DNA of 64,000 bases from Gambelia wislizenii. Its lineage: Eukaryota; Chordata; Lepidosauria; Squamata; Crotaphytidae. Within the stretch, counting starts at the first letter, position 1; the number at the start of each line of letters is the position of its first letter. The stretch covers positions 21,085,001-21,149,000 of the forward strand of contig JAUMIR010000003.1 in NCBI GenBank assembly GCA_030847615.1, given 5' to 3'. The notes beneath the pieces were generated by a model, which saw nothing but the letters and a program-made list of their open reading frames with translations, made no database searches and had not been told where the DNA came from. The position numbers and the translations under genes are program-made. This document shows, one piece after another, positions 41,883 to 52,610 of the stretch.

Positions 41883-43072
41883 TGTGTGAAGAGATCCATG
41901 ACATCATTACTGGAAGCCAGGTGGAGAGCATTGGGATAAAAATTAAAGGGGAAGGAAACAACAGGGATATTATTGTGGGACTCTACTACAGACCCCAAAG
42001 TCAGACAGAGGAATTTGATGATGCCTTTCTAGAACAGATGACCACACACGCAGAAAGGAGAGATGTAGTAGTGATGGGTGACTTCAACTATCCTGATATT
42101 TGCTGGCAATCTAACTCAACCAAAACTTCAAGGTCTAGCAAATTCCTGACTTTCCTGGAAGACAATTTCATGGTCCAAAAGATGGAAGAGGCAACAAGGG
42201 GGTCAGCTATTTTAGATCTGATCCTAACCAACAGGGATGACCTGGTTAATGGGGTGCAAGTGGTGGGATCCTTAGGTGAGAGTGATCATGTTCTCCTGGA
42301 GTTTGTTATACAATGGAAAGGAGAAGCCAGGCATAGTCAGACACACATTCATGACTTTAGGAGAGCTGATTTCAATAAACTCAGGGAAATACTGGCGGTG
42401 ATCCCATGGTCAGGAATACTAAAAGAGAAGAGACTTCAAGATGGATGGGACTTTCTCAAAAGGGAGATACTGAAGGCACAATTTCAAACAGTACCAATAA
42501 GGAAGGAAAATGGGAGGCACCTCAAGAAACCAGAATGGATGACTAAAGAACTTTCAACGGATCTAAGTTTTAAACGGAACATGTATAGGAAATAGAAAAA
42601 GCGGGAAATCACCAAAGAAGAATTCAAACAGATAGCAAACACGTGTAGGAGTAAAGTCAGAAAAGCTAAAGTGCAGAATGAGTTCAGGCTTGCTAGAGAG
42701 GTTAAGAACAACAAAAAGGGTTTTTTGGGGTATGTCCGCAGCAAAAGGAGGAAGAAGGAAATGATAGGGCCACTACGTGGAGAAGATGGCAAAATGCTAA
42801 CAGGGGACAGAAAAAAGGCAGAATTACTCAACACCTTCTTTGCCTCAGTGTTTTCAGAAAAGGAAAAGGGGTACCAACCTGAGGAGAATGGAACAGAGGA
42901 CACAATAGGGGAAATCCAGCACAGAATAAGCGAAGAGGTAGTACAGGAATACCTTCTTGATCTAAATGGATTTAAATCTCCAGGACCAGATAAACTACAT
43001 CCAAGAGTATTAAAAGAGCTGGCAAATGTAATCTCAGAGACATTGGCAATAATCTTTTGACAGCTCCTGGAG
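41883..43072 (+). pseudogene. CR1 copy A, endonuclease and RT N-terminus (left part)
   Basis: The 5'-truncated CR1 begins within the endonuclease. The main frame (to 42595) has 'DIIVGLYYRPQSQTEEFDDAFLEQM', 'DVVVMGDFNYPDICWQ', 'SAILDLILTNRDD' and 'ESDHVLLEFVIQW', so the GDFN and SDH blocks are intact. A stop at 42595 precedes a frame (42671-43060) with 'GYVRSKRRKKEM', 'LLNTFFASVFSEKEKGYQPEENG' and 'FKSPGPDKLHPRVLKEL', the region before the RT core. At 43072 the copy is cut by CR1 copy B, and it continues at 43892. Confidence 0.92.
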
Positions 43073-43080
43073 ATCTCCAG

Positions 43081-43891
43081 ATAGACTGGAGAGCTGGGCC
43101 AAAGCTAACAAAATGAAATTCAATACGGAGAAATGTAAGGTACTGCATTTAGGGCGGAAAAATGAAATGCATAAATATAGGATGGGAAAGACCTGGCTGA
43201 ACGAGACTACGTGTGAAAGGGATCTAGGAGTCCTAGTAGACCCCAAGTTGAACATGAGTCAACAGTGTGATGCGGCAGCTAAAAAGGCCAATGCGATTTT
43301 GTGCTGTATCAATAGAAGTATAGTGTCTAGATCAAGGGAAGTAATAGTGCCACTCTAGTCTGCCTTGGTCAGACCTCACTTAGAATACTGTGTCCAGTTC
43401 TGGGCACCACAATTCAAAAAGGATATTGACAAATTGGAGCGTGTCCAGAGAAGGGCAACTAAAATGGTGAAAGGTCTGGAAATGATGCCTTATGAGGAGA
43501 GACTTAGGGAGCTGGGTATGTTTAGCTTGGAAAAAAGACAGTTAAGAGGCGATATGATAGCCCTGTTTAAGTTTTTGAAGGGATGTCATGCTGAGGATGG
43601 AGCAGGCTTGTTTTCTGCTGCTCCAGAGACTGGAACACGGAGCAATGGGTGCAAGCTCCAGGAACAGAGATTCCACCTCAACCTTAGGAGGAACTTTTTG
43701 ACAGTAAGAGCTGTTCGGCAGTGGAACGCACTCCCTCGGAGTGTGGTGGGGTCTCCTTCCTTGGAGGTCTTTAAACAGAGGCTGGATGGCCATCTGTCGG
43801 GGATGCTTTGATCGTGATTTCCTGCATGGCAGGGGGTTGGACTGGAAGGCCCTCGTGGTCTCTTCCAACTCTGCAATTCTATGATTCTATG
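43081..43891 (+). mobile_element. CR1 copy B, truncated, inserted in CR1 copy A
   Basis: It starts inside the RT C-terminal part ('atagactggagagctgggcc') and runs through frames 43113-43358 and 43365-43811: 'MKFNTEKCKVLHLGRKNEMH', '[25 protein letters not shown]', '[37 protein letters not shown]', '[16 protein letters not shown]'. A stop replaces the Y-S codon context at 43357. The 3' UTR ends 'attctatgattctatg' at 43891. An 8-base filler (43073-43080) joins it to copy A. Confidence 0.93.
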
Positions 43892-45328
43892 AACAAGAGA
43901 AGTCCCAGCAGACTGGAGGAGGGCAAACGTTCCCATCTTCAAAAAGGGGAAAAAAGAGGATCCCTACAATTATTGTCCAGTTAGTCTGACATCAATACCA
44001 GGGAAGATTCTAGAGCAGGTCATTAAACAGAGGGTCTGTGAACATTTAGAAGGCAATGCCATAATCACAAAAAGTCAACATGGGTTTCAGAGAAACAAGT
44101 CATGTCAGACTAATCTGATCTCTTTTTTTGATAAAGCTACCAGCTTGGTAGGTGAAGGGAAAGCTGTGGACATCGCATACCTTGATTTCAGTAAGGCCTT
44201 TGACAAGGTTCCCCGTGAGATTCTTGCAAAAAAGCTTGTAAAATGTGGGCTAGACAAGTTAACAGTTCAATGGATTTGTAATTGGTTGACCGGCCGAATC
44301 CAAAGGGTGCTCAGCAGTGGCTCCTCTTCGTCTTGGAAAGATGTGAGCAGTGGGGTGCCACAAGTTTCTGTCCTGGGCCCAGAGCTATTAAACATCTTTA
44401 TCAATGACTTGGATGAGCAAATTAGGGGCGTACTTATCAAATTTGCAGATGACACCAAATTAGGAGGAGTAGCTAATAACCTAGAGGACAGGATCAAAAT
44501 TCAAAATGACCGGGATAGACTGGAGAGCTGGGCCAAAGCTAACAAAATGAAATTCAATACAGACAAATGTAAGGTACTGCACTTAGGGCAGAAAAATGAA
44601 ATGCATCAATATAGGATGGGAGAGACCTGGCTGAACGAGACTACGTGCGAAAGGGATCTAGGAGTCCTAGTACACCACAAGTTGAACATGAGTCAACAGT
44701 ATGATGCCGCAGCTAAAAAGGCCAATGTGATTTTGGGCTGCATCAATAGAAGTATAGTGTCTAGATCAAGGGAAGTAATAGTGCCGCTCTATTCTGCCTT
44801 GGTCAGACCTCACCTAGAATACTGTGTCCAGTTCTGGGCAGCACAATTCAAAAAGGATATTGACAAATTGGAGCATGTCCAGAGAAGGGCAACTAAAATG
44901 GTGAAAGGTCTGGAAACCATGCTTTATGAAGAGAGACTTAGCGAGCTGGGTATGTTTAGCCTGGAAAAAAGATGGTTAAGAGGCGATATGAAAGCCCTGT
45001 TTAAGTATTTGAAGGGGTATCACTTTGAGGATGGAGCAGGCATTTTTTCTGCTGCTCCAGAGACTGGAACACAGAGCAATGGATACAAGCTCCAGGTACA
45101 GAGATTCCACCTCAACATGAGGAGGAACTTTTTGACAATAAGAGCTGTTTGGCAGTGGAACACACTTCCTCGGAGCGTGGTGGGGTCTCCTTCCTTGGAG
45201 GTCTTTAAACAGAGGCTGGATTGCCATCTGTCAGGGATCCTGTGATCGTGATTTCCTGCATGGCAGGAGGTAGGACTGGATGGTCCTCGTGGTCTCTTCC
45301 AACTCTACAATTCTACGGTTCTATGATT
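43892..45328 (+). pseudogene. CR1 copy A, reverse transcriptase to 3' end (right part)
   Basis: Resumes exactly where 43072 stopped ('aacaagagaagtcccagcagactgg'). The 366-codon frame 44145-45245 holds 'AYLDFSKAFDKVPREIL', 'SSGVPQVSVLGPELLNIFINDL' (changed from the usual GVPQGSVLGP), 'FADDTKLGG' and the complete C-terminal domain to '[16 protein letters not shown]'. The 3' UTR ends with a slightly damaged tail ('ttctacggttctatgattg'). Upstream RT fingers (about 43900-44140) are in another frame. Confidence 0.92.
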
Positions 45329-45329
45329 G

Positions 45330-46990
45330 TGTGGAGTGGAGCCCACCAAAACTGGAAAATTTGACCTTTCATCTCTTGCCTCTGAGATCTGGCAGCCATA
45401 GTAATGAACCATGTCACTGAAGAATCTTTTGGACTGACTCGACTCAGATTGGGTCCTGACTTCTCCTGGACATGATGTAGTAGTAGCACAGTTGTGGGCA
45501 ACTGGTCTGGGTTTCTGGATGGTGGGTATTAGAAATTACCTAGCTGATGAGGAGAACATATGTCTCTCCTTTGACATGTGCCTCTCTTTTGAGCCCTGTG
45601 GAAGAACTGTGTTGGGTGGATGGACAACATCAGACCATAGACCTTCTTTGAGGAGTGGCCATTGGCAGAAAAGTCCCATGTATCTTCCTATCCCAGAGAA
45701 ATTCATACACCAAGTGCATCAAAACTATTTCCATTAACACTTTCACATCTGTCCCTAAGGCATTCCTCTCTTATGAGGTTGCCAAGGCCTGAACAATTCA
45801 CCTATTTGCTTGAAAGTATGAACTATCTAGTGTGCACTGCACTCAATCCTCCAATATGGAAGCAAACAGTAGGGTCCAAAACAGCTGTTTCAATTGGCAG
45901 AAAAGATGGAGCTTCTGAGCCTATGGCTGCTGGGTATGTTGGCTGGGGGATTCTGGGAGGTGTAGTATAAAAATTAACTTCTCCACATTATGGGTTCCTC
46001 CCTCAATTCTAGATTTGATATGCCTACAAGTTTTTGATGTTTTATGGAAATACTTTTCATGTAGGCAACAGTGAGAATAAACAGGGAAGCAGGGAAACAT
46101 GTAAAAATAGGTAAATTATAGAAAAACAGATTTCAAGGAACATATACAACAATGTGAAAAGATGACAAATTACTGATCACTCACAGGCACATTTGTACAA
46201 TCCATTAATAGTTCTGCATGAATAATAATAATAAGACATTTAAGATTTTTCACTGAAAAATAGAAGCAGTGATACCCACTTAACACTAGGTCCTGCTCTT
46301 GCTTTTGATTTTTATAATAGACCTGTTATAAAGGAGAATATTTCAATTGGATTCAAAGCTGCACTGGAAAAAGAAATCGTTGACCATGAAATGAAGACCT
46401 AGACATTTGTCCTTCTAGTGCATTTTTACCAAGCCGTGAATATTCCTTTCCATTTTCATTATTGTAATAAAATATGCTTCTTTTCAAAGTCTAATTTAAG
46501 ATTTAATGATGCAGAGAAGTTTGGGGTGTTTAAAAAGAAACTGGAACAATAACACTAAAAACATTGCTGCATTCTACAACAATATCACCCAACCAAAAAA
46601 TAAAAATAAAAAAATACATCTCTGGTCAATTAGCTTTAATTGTGTTAAACAGTGACAAACTACAGAAGTAATTAGAACTCACACATGGTGTTAGAAAGTG
46701 ACTAAGTGGTGTTGATTAGTTAGCAGTGATTTAAGCTTCCAGAAAGATTGTCATTTCTTTATGTGTGTTTTAAAGCAAGAATCAGATTGGATTAAATACA
46801 GCTGTGTTTCTTCTTTTAATTTAGCTATAACCAAATGGTGTCCTAGGTTTTATCTCCCTTCCTTAAAGGAAACTGCTACTGAAGAATACATGGTGAACAT
46901 CAGAGACAAGAACTTCTTTTCCTCATTGAAGAAATTCTCTTGAAGGTGCAGTCAGTTCATTGTTGTTGTTGTTTTATTATTTCATCTATT
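45330..46990. other. No recognisable gene; hAT MITE scrap at 45925-45985
   Basis: The phrase 'ggctgggggattctgggaggtgtagt' is a block common in vertebrate hAT MITEs. The remainder is AT-rich with TAATTA-type motifs near 46630-46680 and no coding signal. Confidence 0.45.
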
Positions 46991-46996
46991 TTCTTA

Positions 46997-47296
46997 GGAG
47001 ATTTTCACATGGGGGAAAATAACCCCCGGGGAGATTGGGAGAGAAACGGGGCTGTTCCAGTTGCAGCGCTCGGTTTCTTATGCCACCATCCTTTTCCTGA
47101 TCTCCCGTTGTCCTCCCTCTGTCCTGCTTCCATTTCCCTCCTGAACATAGCGGGAGGGAAATGGAAGCAGGATGGAGGGAGGACGATGGAAGATTGGGAG
47201 AACGAAGGGGGCGTGTGAAATGGAGCGCTGCAACCGGAACAGCCCCGATTCTCTCCCGATCTCCCTGGGGATTATTTCCCCTATGTGAAAATCTCC
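46997..47296. mobile_element. Palindromic Harbinger-like MITE, 300 bp
   Basis: Almost the whole element is one inverted repeat. 'ggagattttcacatgggggaaaataac' at the left mirrors the right end, and inner blocks ('ggggctgttcc.gttgcagcgctc', 'gtcctgcttccatttccctcc') also mirror, leaving a loop of only about 10 bases near 47145. TTA flanks both sides (46994-46996 and 47297-47299), the PIF/Harbinger target. A 5-bp CTTAG reading is also possible. It is GC-rich with little divergence between arms, suggesting a relatively young insertion. Confidence 0.85.
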
Positions 47297-47430
47297 TTAG
47301 TTGCATTTATATCACACCATTCCTTCAATAAATTCAAGGCAGCACACAAGTCTCTCCTCCTCTCTGGGGCTCCATTCATACTACACAATTATAGAACTAC
47401 TAGCTATACGCAGAGTAACATACTCCATTA

Positions 47431-47577
47431 TCTATATATATAAAACACTTTGGTATGTTTCCGTTCCCACTCTGCTGATTGGCAGCTTAGGAAACATGTT
47501 AAGAGTACGATCATTTGACGCAAGATATAATCTGTCAAATGCACTATAATGGTGTATGTTACACCGGGTACAGCTAG
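47431..47577 (+). mobile_element. Helitron-like module, 147 bp
   Basis: It begins TCTATATATATAAAAC after a host A and ends CTAG before a T. A perfect 6-bp-stem hairpin GGTGTATGTTACACC (47551-47565) lies 8 bases before the CTAG. TC start, 3' hairpin, CTRR end and A/T insertion are the Helitron signature. There is no coding capacity. The equivalent in copy 3 is 60739-60887. Confidence 0.75.
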
Positions 47578-47584
47578 TTTCATA

Positions 47585-48248
47585 CCGAGAGCCCCTCCAC
47601 TGCCACAGTGCAACTGCGTGTACACAAACACACATACACACACCCCATATGCAGCAGGACATGAGAGCCCCTCTGTCACCACCATGCAACTGCACACACA
47701 CACACACACACACAATGCTACGCACACCATGTGTGCCAGGACACAAGAGCCCCTCCATCACTGCCATGCAATTGCATGTACACACACAGACAGACAACAC
47801 TACACACACACACAAACACACACACACCACACTCACCAAGATGTGAGAGCCCCTCCACTACTGCCATGCAATCGCACGTACACACACACAACAAACACAG
47901 ACAATGCTACACACCACACTACACACACCACACTCACCAGGATGTGGGAGCCCCTCTGCTGCTGCCATGCAACCACATGTACACACACAGAGAGACAACA
48001 CCACACAAGCACACACACACATAGAGACACACACACCACAAGCGCCAGGATGTGAGAGCCCTTCCGCTGCTGCCATTAAACTGCACACACACATACACAC
48101 ACACCATGCTACACACACACACCGTGCTACACACAGAAACACATCATGCTATACACACACACACACACACACACACACCATGTGTGCCAGGATGCGAAAG
48201 CCCCTCTGCCACTGCCATGCAACCACACATACACACACATGCCACACT
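47585..48248. repeat. Minisatellite of CA-rich units with a GAGAGCCCCTC core
   Basis: At least seven units carry 'gagagcccctcYRcYRctgccatgcaa', at about 47589, 47662, 47746, 47846, 47947, 48054 and 48196. Variable CA/ACAC stretches separate them, so spacing ranges from about 73 to 142 bases. All open frames across it are Thr/His-rich artefacts. Confidence 0.9.
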
Positions 48249-48298
48249 TTGGGACTGGACTGGGTTTTCTGTGGGTGCTTTCCTGCTTTAAAACAGGA

Positions 48299-48486
48299 CA
48301 TCCTAAGGTGAACCTATTATGGGTTTATCTTGGCAAAATTTATTGGGGGGCATTGTCTTGCCCTGAGACTGAAAGAGTATAACTTGCGCAAAGTCACTAG
48401 TAGGTTTCCATGTCTAGTGGGGATTCAAACCATGGTCTCCCAGAACCCTAGTCCAACACTCAAACCACCACACCACACTGGTTCCT
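48299..48486 (-). repeat. Sauria-type SINE, reverse orientation
   Basis: Reads in reverse from 'cctaaggtgaacctattatggg' through 'aaagtcactagtaggtttccatg' to 'tccaacactcaaaccaccacaccacactggt', the complement of the SINE head. The BovB-like tail is partly missing. Confidence 0.9.
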
Positions 48487-48489
48487 TGT

Positions 48490-51080
48490 AGCCTACATGA
48501 GGTCAAACTAGAAACTCCCTGTCTTCTCCTGTGCACATTACCCTACCCCTTCCACATAAGAGACCTTAAAGGTGGTTCATAGAGTATGGAACCAAATAAA
48601 CAAACAAATAAGCAACCAATTTACGTTGCTTTGAATAAATACTTGTCTAAGCCATGTAAAAATAGACTAATAATAGATTCATATTTTTCTCTACAGAGCC
48701 CTTTTGTAACCACATTAAAATTAGAGGATGAGGTAGCAGCCTCTAATGACACCTTGCTGATGACTTCCAAGCAAGACTATTACCATCCTGTCTACCAACC
48801 ATGAATCCATTTGATTTGGTGACAGACATGCAATATTCTCATGCATCACACAAGGATTCAACAGACAGGCAACTAAATACACCCAAATGTTAATGAGAAT
48901 ATAGCTAGATTAACTCAGGAATTCAAATGAAAGGGTATCAGAAGGGTTCAGGATGTGTCCAAATTAAGTTCTGCCAACTGGTTTAAAACTGTCAACACAT
49001 TACACAGAGATGAAGTGTGTTGTGCTATCAAAATGAACAGGAAAGAGTGGGTTTCACATGCACCTAAAACAGTTACAAGTGCTCCAATGTGTGGGAATCG
49101 GCTACTGTACATGATTTAACATGCATTTACCATCAAACACACACAAATGAAGCTGCCAATTAACATTGGCATTAGGCAGCTTTAGTAGTGGACAGCATCT
49201 GCTCCTTGATACATACCTATCACAGAATGAAGAACTATTATGCTAAGCTGAAAGAGAGAACATGATGCTTAAGACACATAATCTCTCCTAGGAGCATCCT
49301 GCCACCATATTAAAAGTTAAAATCTCTTAGATAACATGTTCCAAGTTGTCCATGCGTCAGTCCTAAATCTGTCCTAAATCTTAAGAATGCTATTTTCTGT
49401 TTCCATTTGCTAGTTGGCTGGCAAACAGAATGCCTCTGGCCATAAACAGGATCCTTTCCTCTCACTAATAAGGCATTTGAAGTATTTGTGGTTAGCTGGG
49501 CAGGGCTTCTGTACTCAAAGAACATATACTGAGAACTTTGATTCCAAATATTATCACAGTTCAGCTTCCTAACTGTTAAAGATGTAAAAGTTCAACCCTG
49601 GAATATGAGGATAATAAAAGGGAAAGAAGCAATTACAAATATGAGGAGATAATTTCCCCCCCTCAGTGTTATATTCTTCTACCCATCTCATATATATGAT
49701 AATAGAGGCCAAGGGTGTCCCTAGTCTATGGCATGGCTTTCAGTTAGGGTTGAGCCCCAGTACACCACTTTTTATAAAATAAGCATTAGCTCCGTCATTA
49801 CCTTACTTAGAGGCCTCTTCTGCAGCACCAGGTCAACCCAAACCATGACCTCTGAGAATCTTTAGAATTAGCATCACTGCCTGTGAAAGAGGACAGAGTG
49901 AAAATGAGTGATGCAGGCAGCTGTCTGATGACTATTGGTGATGCCTGCACAATTTGATTTTTGCATATTCTGATAGAAGTGGATTTGATGTACACTTCCT
50001 GGAACAATGTTTGGGTCAGAATATAGTTATACATCAGATTTCACACAGAATGTTGTAACTCAGTTCTTGGTGCAAATCGTATTGAAATATGGTTTTTATT
50101 TAACAGGGGAACAGAATGGGAAGGGACGGACATAAAGGGGATCATGTTACTTGCCCTGACAGCCCCCATCTTGGAATCTAACATAATTGGCAATATTTAA
50201 TAATTTGGGTTGATGCGGCCTTCCACATGGTTAACAGGTATACCAGGGACCCCAGGTAGCAAGGCTGAAGTCACATATAACCAATGGTGGAGACTTTGTA
50301 AATTCCCCAAACAAGTAATACTCAGCTCAGAGTTAACACTTGGAGATGGGTCACCCACTAATCCACTCAATGATGGCAGAGTCCTTGATGTTTCCAAAGT
50401 GGGGTCTTCCTCTTTACTTCCCTCCAACAATAAACCTTGTCTGCTCCTATTCAATTTCAAATGCATTGCCAATTAATGATGGTTATCTCTTCTGGAGCAT
50501 CCGTTATTTAGTCCTGGGAAATTCCAAGATACATTGTATTCCACTCAAAATCCCATCCTTTCAGGGGAATTATCACATATAAATATCACCCTAAAACACC
50601 ACCAAAATGTCCACAATCTGCAGTTCCTCTTCATCCCTCCCCATACAATCCAGGTAACAATCACATTAAAAAAAAAAGTGGCATGGCTCAGAAACATGCC
50701 ACTTTTTGAACATGTTCACTTCTTGGTGAACACGGGGATCATTTTGCTGACTGGCTCACCTTGAAGAAATTAGCAATGTGTATCTATCTTTTTTTCTCTA
50801 TCAGAAGAAATACGCTAATTATGTTTGTACACTGAGAGACATTTTAGAGTCTGTAAATATTGAACAAGAGCAAAATATTCATTACTAGCAAATACCTCAT
50901 CTTTATGACACAGAAGGTTTATCTGTTGAGAAAGGCCTAAATGTTACAGAAGCCTCCTGGAGAGAGCAGCACACCTCTCTCGGTTCTACATGCCTCTTTA
51001 TCCTGTTAAGGACACACATAGCTGTTGTGTCAGTCACTCTTCCTATCTCACCAAACTTGGTTCAACTTGAGTCTTGGGCT
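48490..51080. other. No recognisable gene; candidate conserved stretch near 49090-49220
   Basis: No transposon ends or coding remnants. A small hairpin AAGCTGCC...GGCAGCTT lies at about 49149-49181 within a stretch lacking repeat signs. Confidence 0.45.
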
Positions 51081-51087
51081 GCTGACT

Positions 51088-51287
51088 CACTGCAAAAATA
51101 ATGCAGTTTGACACCGCTTTAACTGCCATGGCTCAATGCTATGGAATTCTAGGATTTGTAGTTTCATGAGCTATTTAGCCTTCTCTGTCAGAGAGCTCTG
51201 CTGCCACAACAAACTACAAATACCGAGATTCTATAGGATGGAGCCATGAGAGTTAAAATGGTGTCAAATGGCATTATTGCTACAGTG
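51088..51287. mobile_element. Palindromic MITE (hAT-like)
   Basis: 'cactgcaaaaataatgcagtttgacaccgctttaact' at the left mirrors 'agttaaaatggtgtcaaatggcattattgctacagtg' at the right. Inner 'ttctaggatttgtagttt' and 'aaactacaaataccgagattct' are also mirrored. This is a familiar squamate MITE type by eye. No exact target duplication was found. Confidence 0.8.
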
Positions 51288-51469
51288 TGTCAGCATCTTT
51301 GGTCACTTCAGAAGCATCAGAGCACGATGGGAGACCATTTTGAGGTAGGGATGGGGAATTCTGACAATATCACTGACTCCCATATTTCTATATTTTAAAT
51401 CTCAAGCACTTTCCATCCTAAATTGGTAGAAGTCTCAAAATTCTGGGTTGATTCTTAAAACAAAGAGCA

Positions 51470-52120
51470 AAGTACACCACAAGCTGAGCATGAGTCTACA
51501 GTGTGATGTTGTATCTAAAAAAGTCAGTGTGATTCTAGGCTGCATCAGTGGGAGTATAGTGTCTAGATCAAGGGAAGTAATAGTGCCACTCTATTCTGCT
51601 TTGGTCAGACCTCACCTGGAATACTGTGTCCAGTTCTGGGCACCATAATTCAAGGAGGATATTGACAAGTTGGAACATGTCCAGAGGATGGAGACCAAAA
51701 TGGTCAAAAGTCTGGAAACCATGCCCTGTGAGGGGCAGCTTGGGCTGCTGGGTATGTTTAGCCTGAAGAAGAGAAGGTTAAGAGGGGACATGATAGCTAT
51801 ATTTAAATGTTTGAAAAAATGTCATACGCTCATATTGAAGAGGGAGCAAGCTTGTTTTCTCTGCTCCAGAAACTACTGTAGGACATGGAGCAATGGATTC
51901 AAACTAGGATGAACTTCCTGATGGTACGAGCTGTTCAGCAGTGGAATATGTGACCTTGGAGTTTGGTGGAGTCTCCTTCTTTGGAGGTTTTTAAAGAGAG
52001 ACTGGATGATAATCTCATGTGGTAATCAGAACACATGTGCTTCAATTATGTATTTCTGCATGGCAGAATGGGTTGGACTGTATGGTCTTTGTGGTCTTTT
52101 CCAACTCTATGATTCTATGA
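51470..52120 (+). mobile_element. 5'-truncated CR1 LINE, diverged
   Basis: The plus frame 51448-51648 holds '[31 protein letters not shown]' with a stop right after. A second frame holds 'MFSLKKRRLRGDMIAIFKCLKKC'. The 3' UTR ends 'tccaactctatgattctatga'. More substitutions and indels than in the other CR1 copies indicate greater age. Confidence 0.92.
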
Positions 52121-52279
52121 CATGCAACTTAGCACATTCCACTGAAATTCAGACTTATTATGAGCAGATACACTGGTCTTTCTCGCGTGATTTTCCTCTT
52201 TTTTGCTGCAAAATTCATTTCTATAGCTTAAAGCTAAAAGTAATTTTCTCTCATTTTTTTCTGCGTACATTCCACCATT

Positions 52280-52610
52280 ATGTTTTGAATGCCCTCCCCT
52301 TAAAGGTCTGATTTGGTGCCAATGCTGGTTACATTTGGCTTTTTAACCAAAGCCTTTCCTGTTTAATAATTTTGTCCCAATCTATACAGATTTGAAATTG
52401 TTTTCCTAGATTGGAACTATTAAATTGTTACATGTTTTTATTGTTAAATTCGTTCAATATGTTTTTAAACTGCTTGAGTTATTGCTTGTTATATTTAATA
52501 TTTTTCTAAATGTTTTTAAATTGATTGTAACTATATGCAGCCCTGGGATCATGTAAAGTAGGGTGAGATATAGATATTTTAATAGATAAATTAAAGAAGC
52601 ATGAGGAAAA
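52280..52610 (+). repeat. L2 LINE C-terminal scrap and 3' UTR
   Basis: T-rich sequence with 'ttaaattgattgtaactatatgcagccctggga' and 'gggtgagatatagatattttaatagataaa', the layout of L2 3' UTR ends. Confidence 0.65.

Larger units (their letters stand above)
47400..48250 (+). repeat. Composite Helitron-like/minisatellite repeat, copy 2
   Basis: Starts 'ctagctatacgcagagtaacata' (an inverted version of the Helitron 3' end), then a Helitron-like module (47431-47577), then 'tcataccgagagcccctc' and a CA-rich minisatellite (47585-48248). The order is the same as in copy 3 at 60708. Confidence 0.75.

Noticed and set aside
47585..48248. Regularly spaced repeats resembling a CRISPR array
   Set aside because: The spacers are CA-rich and similar to each other, spacing varies from about 73 to 142 bases, and the setting is a vertebrate transposon field. 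It is a minisatellite.
47549..48311. Several long Thr/His/Cys-rich open frames on both strands
   Set aside because: They are translations of the ACAC minisatellite. The same holds for 60708-61841 and 40032-40501.
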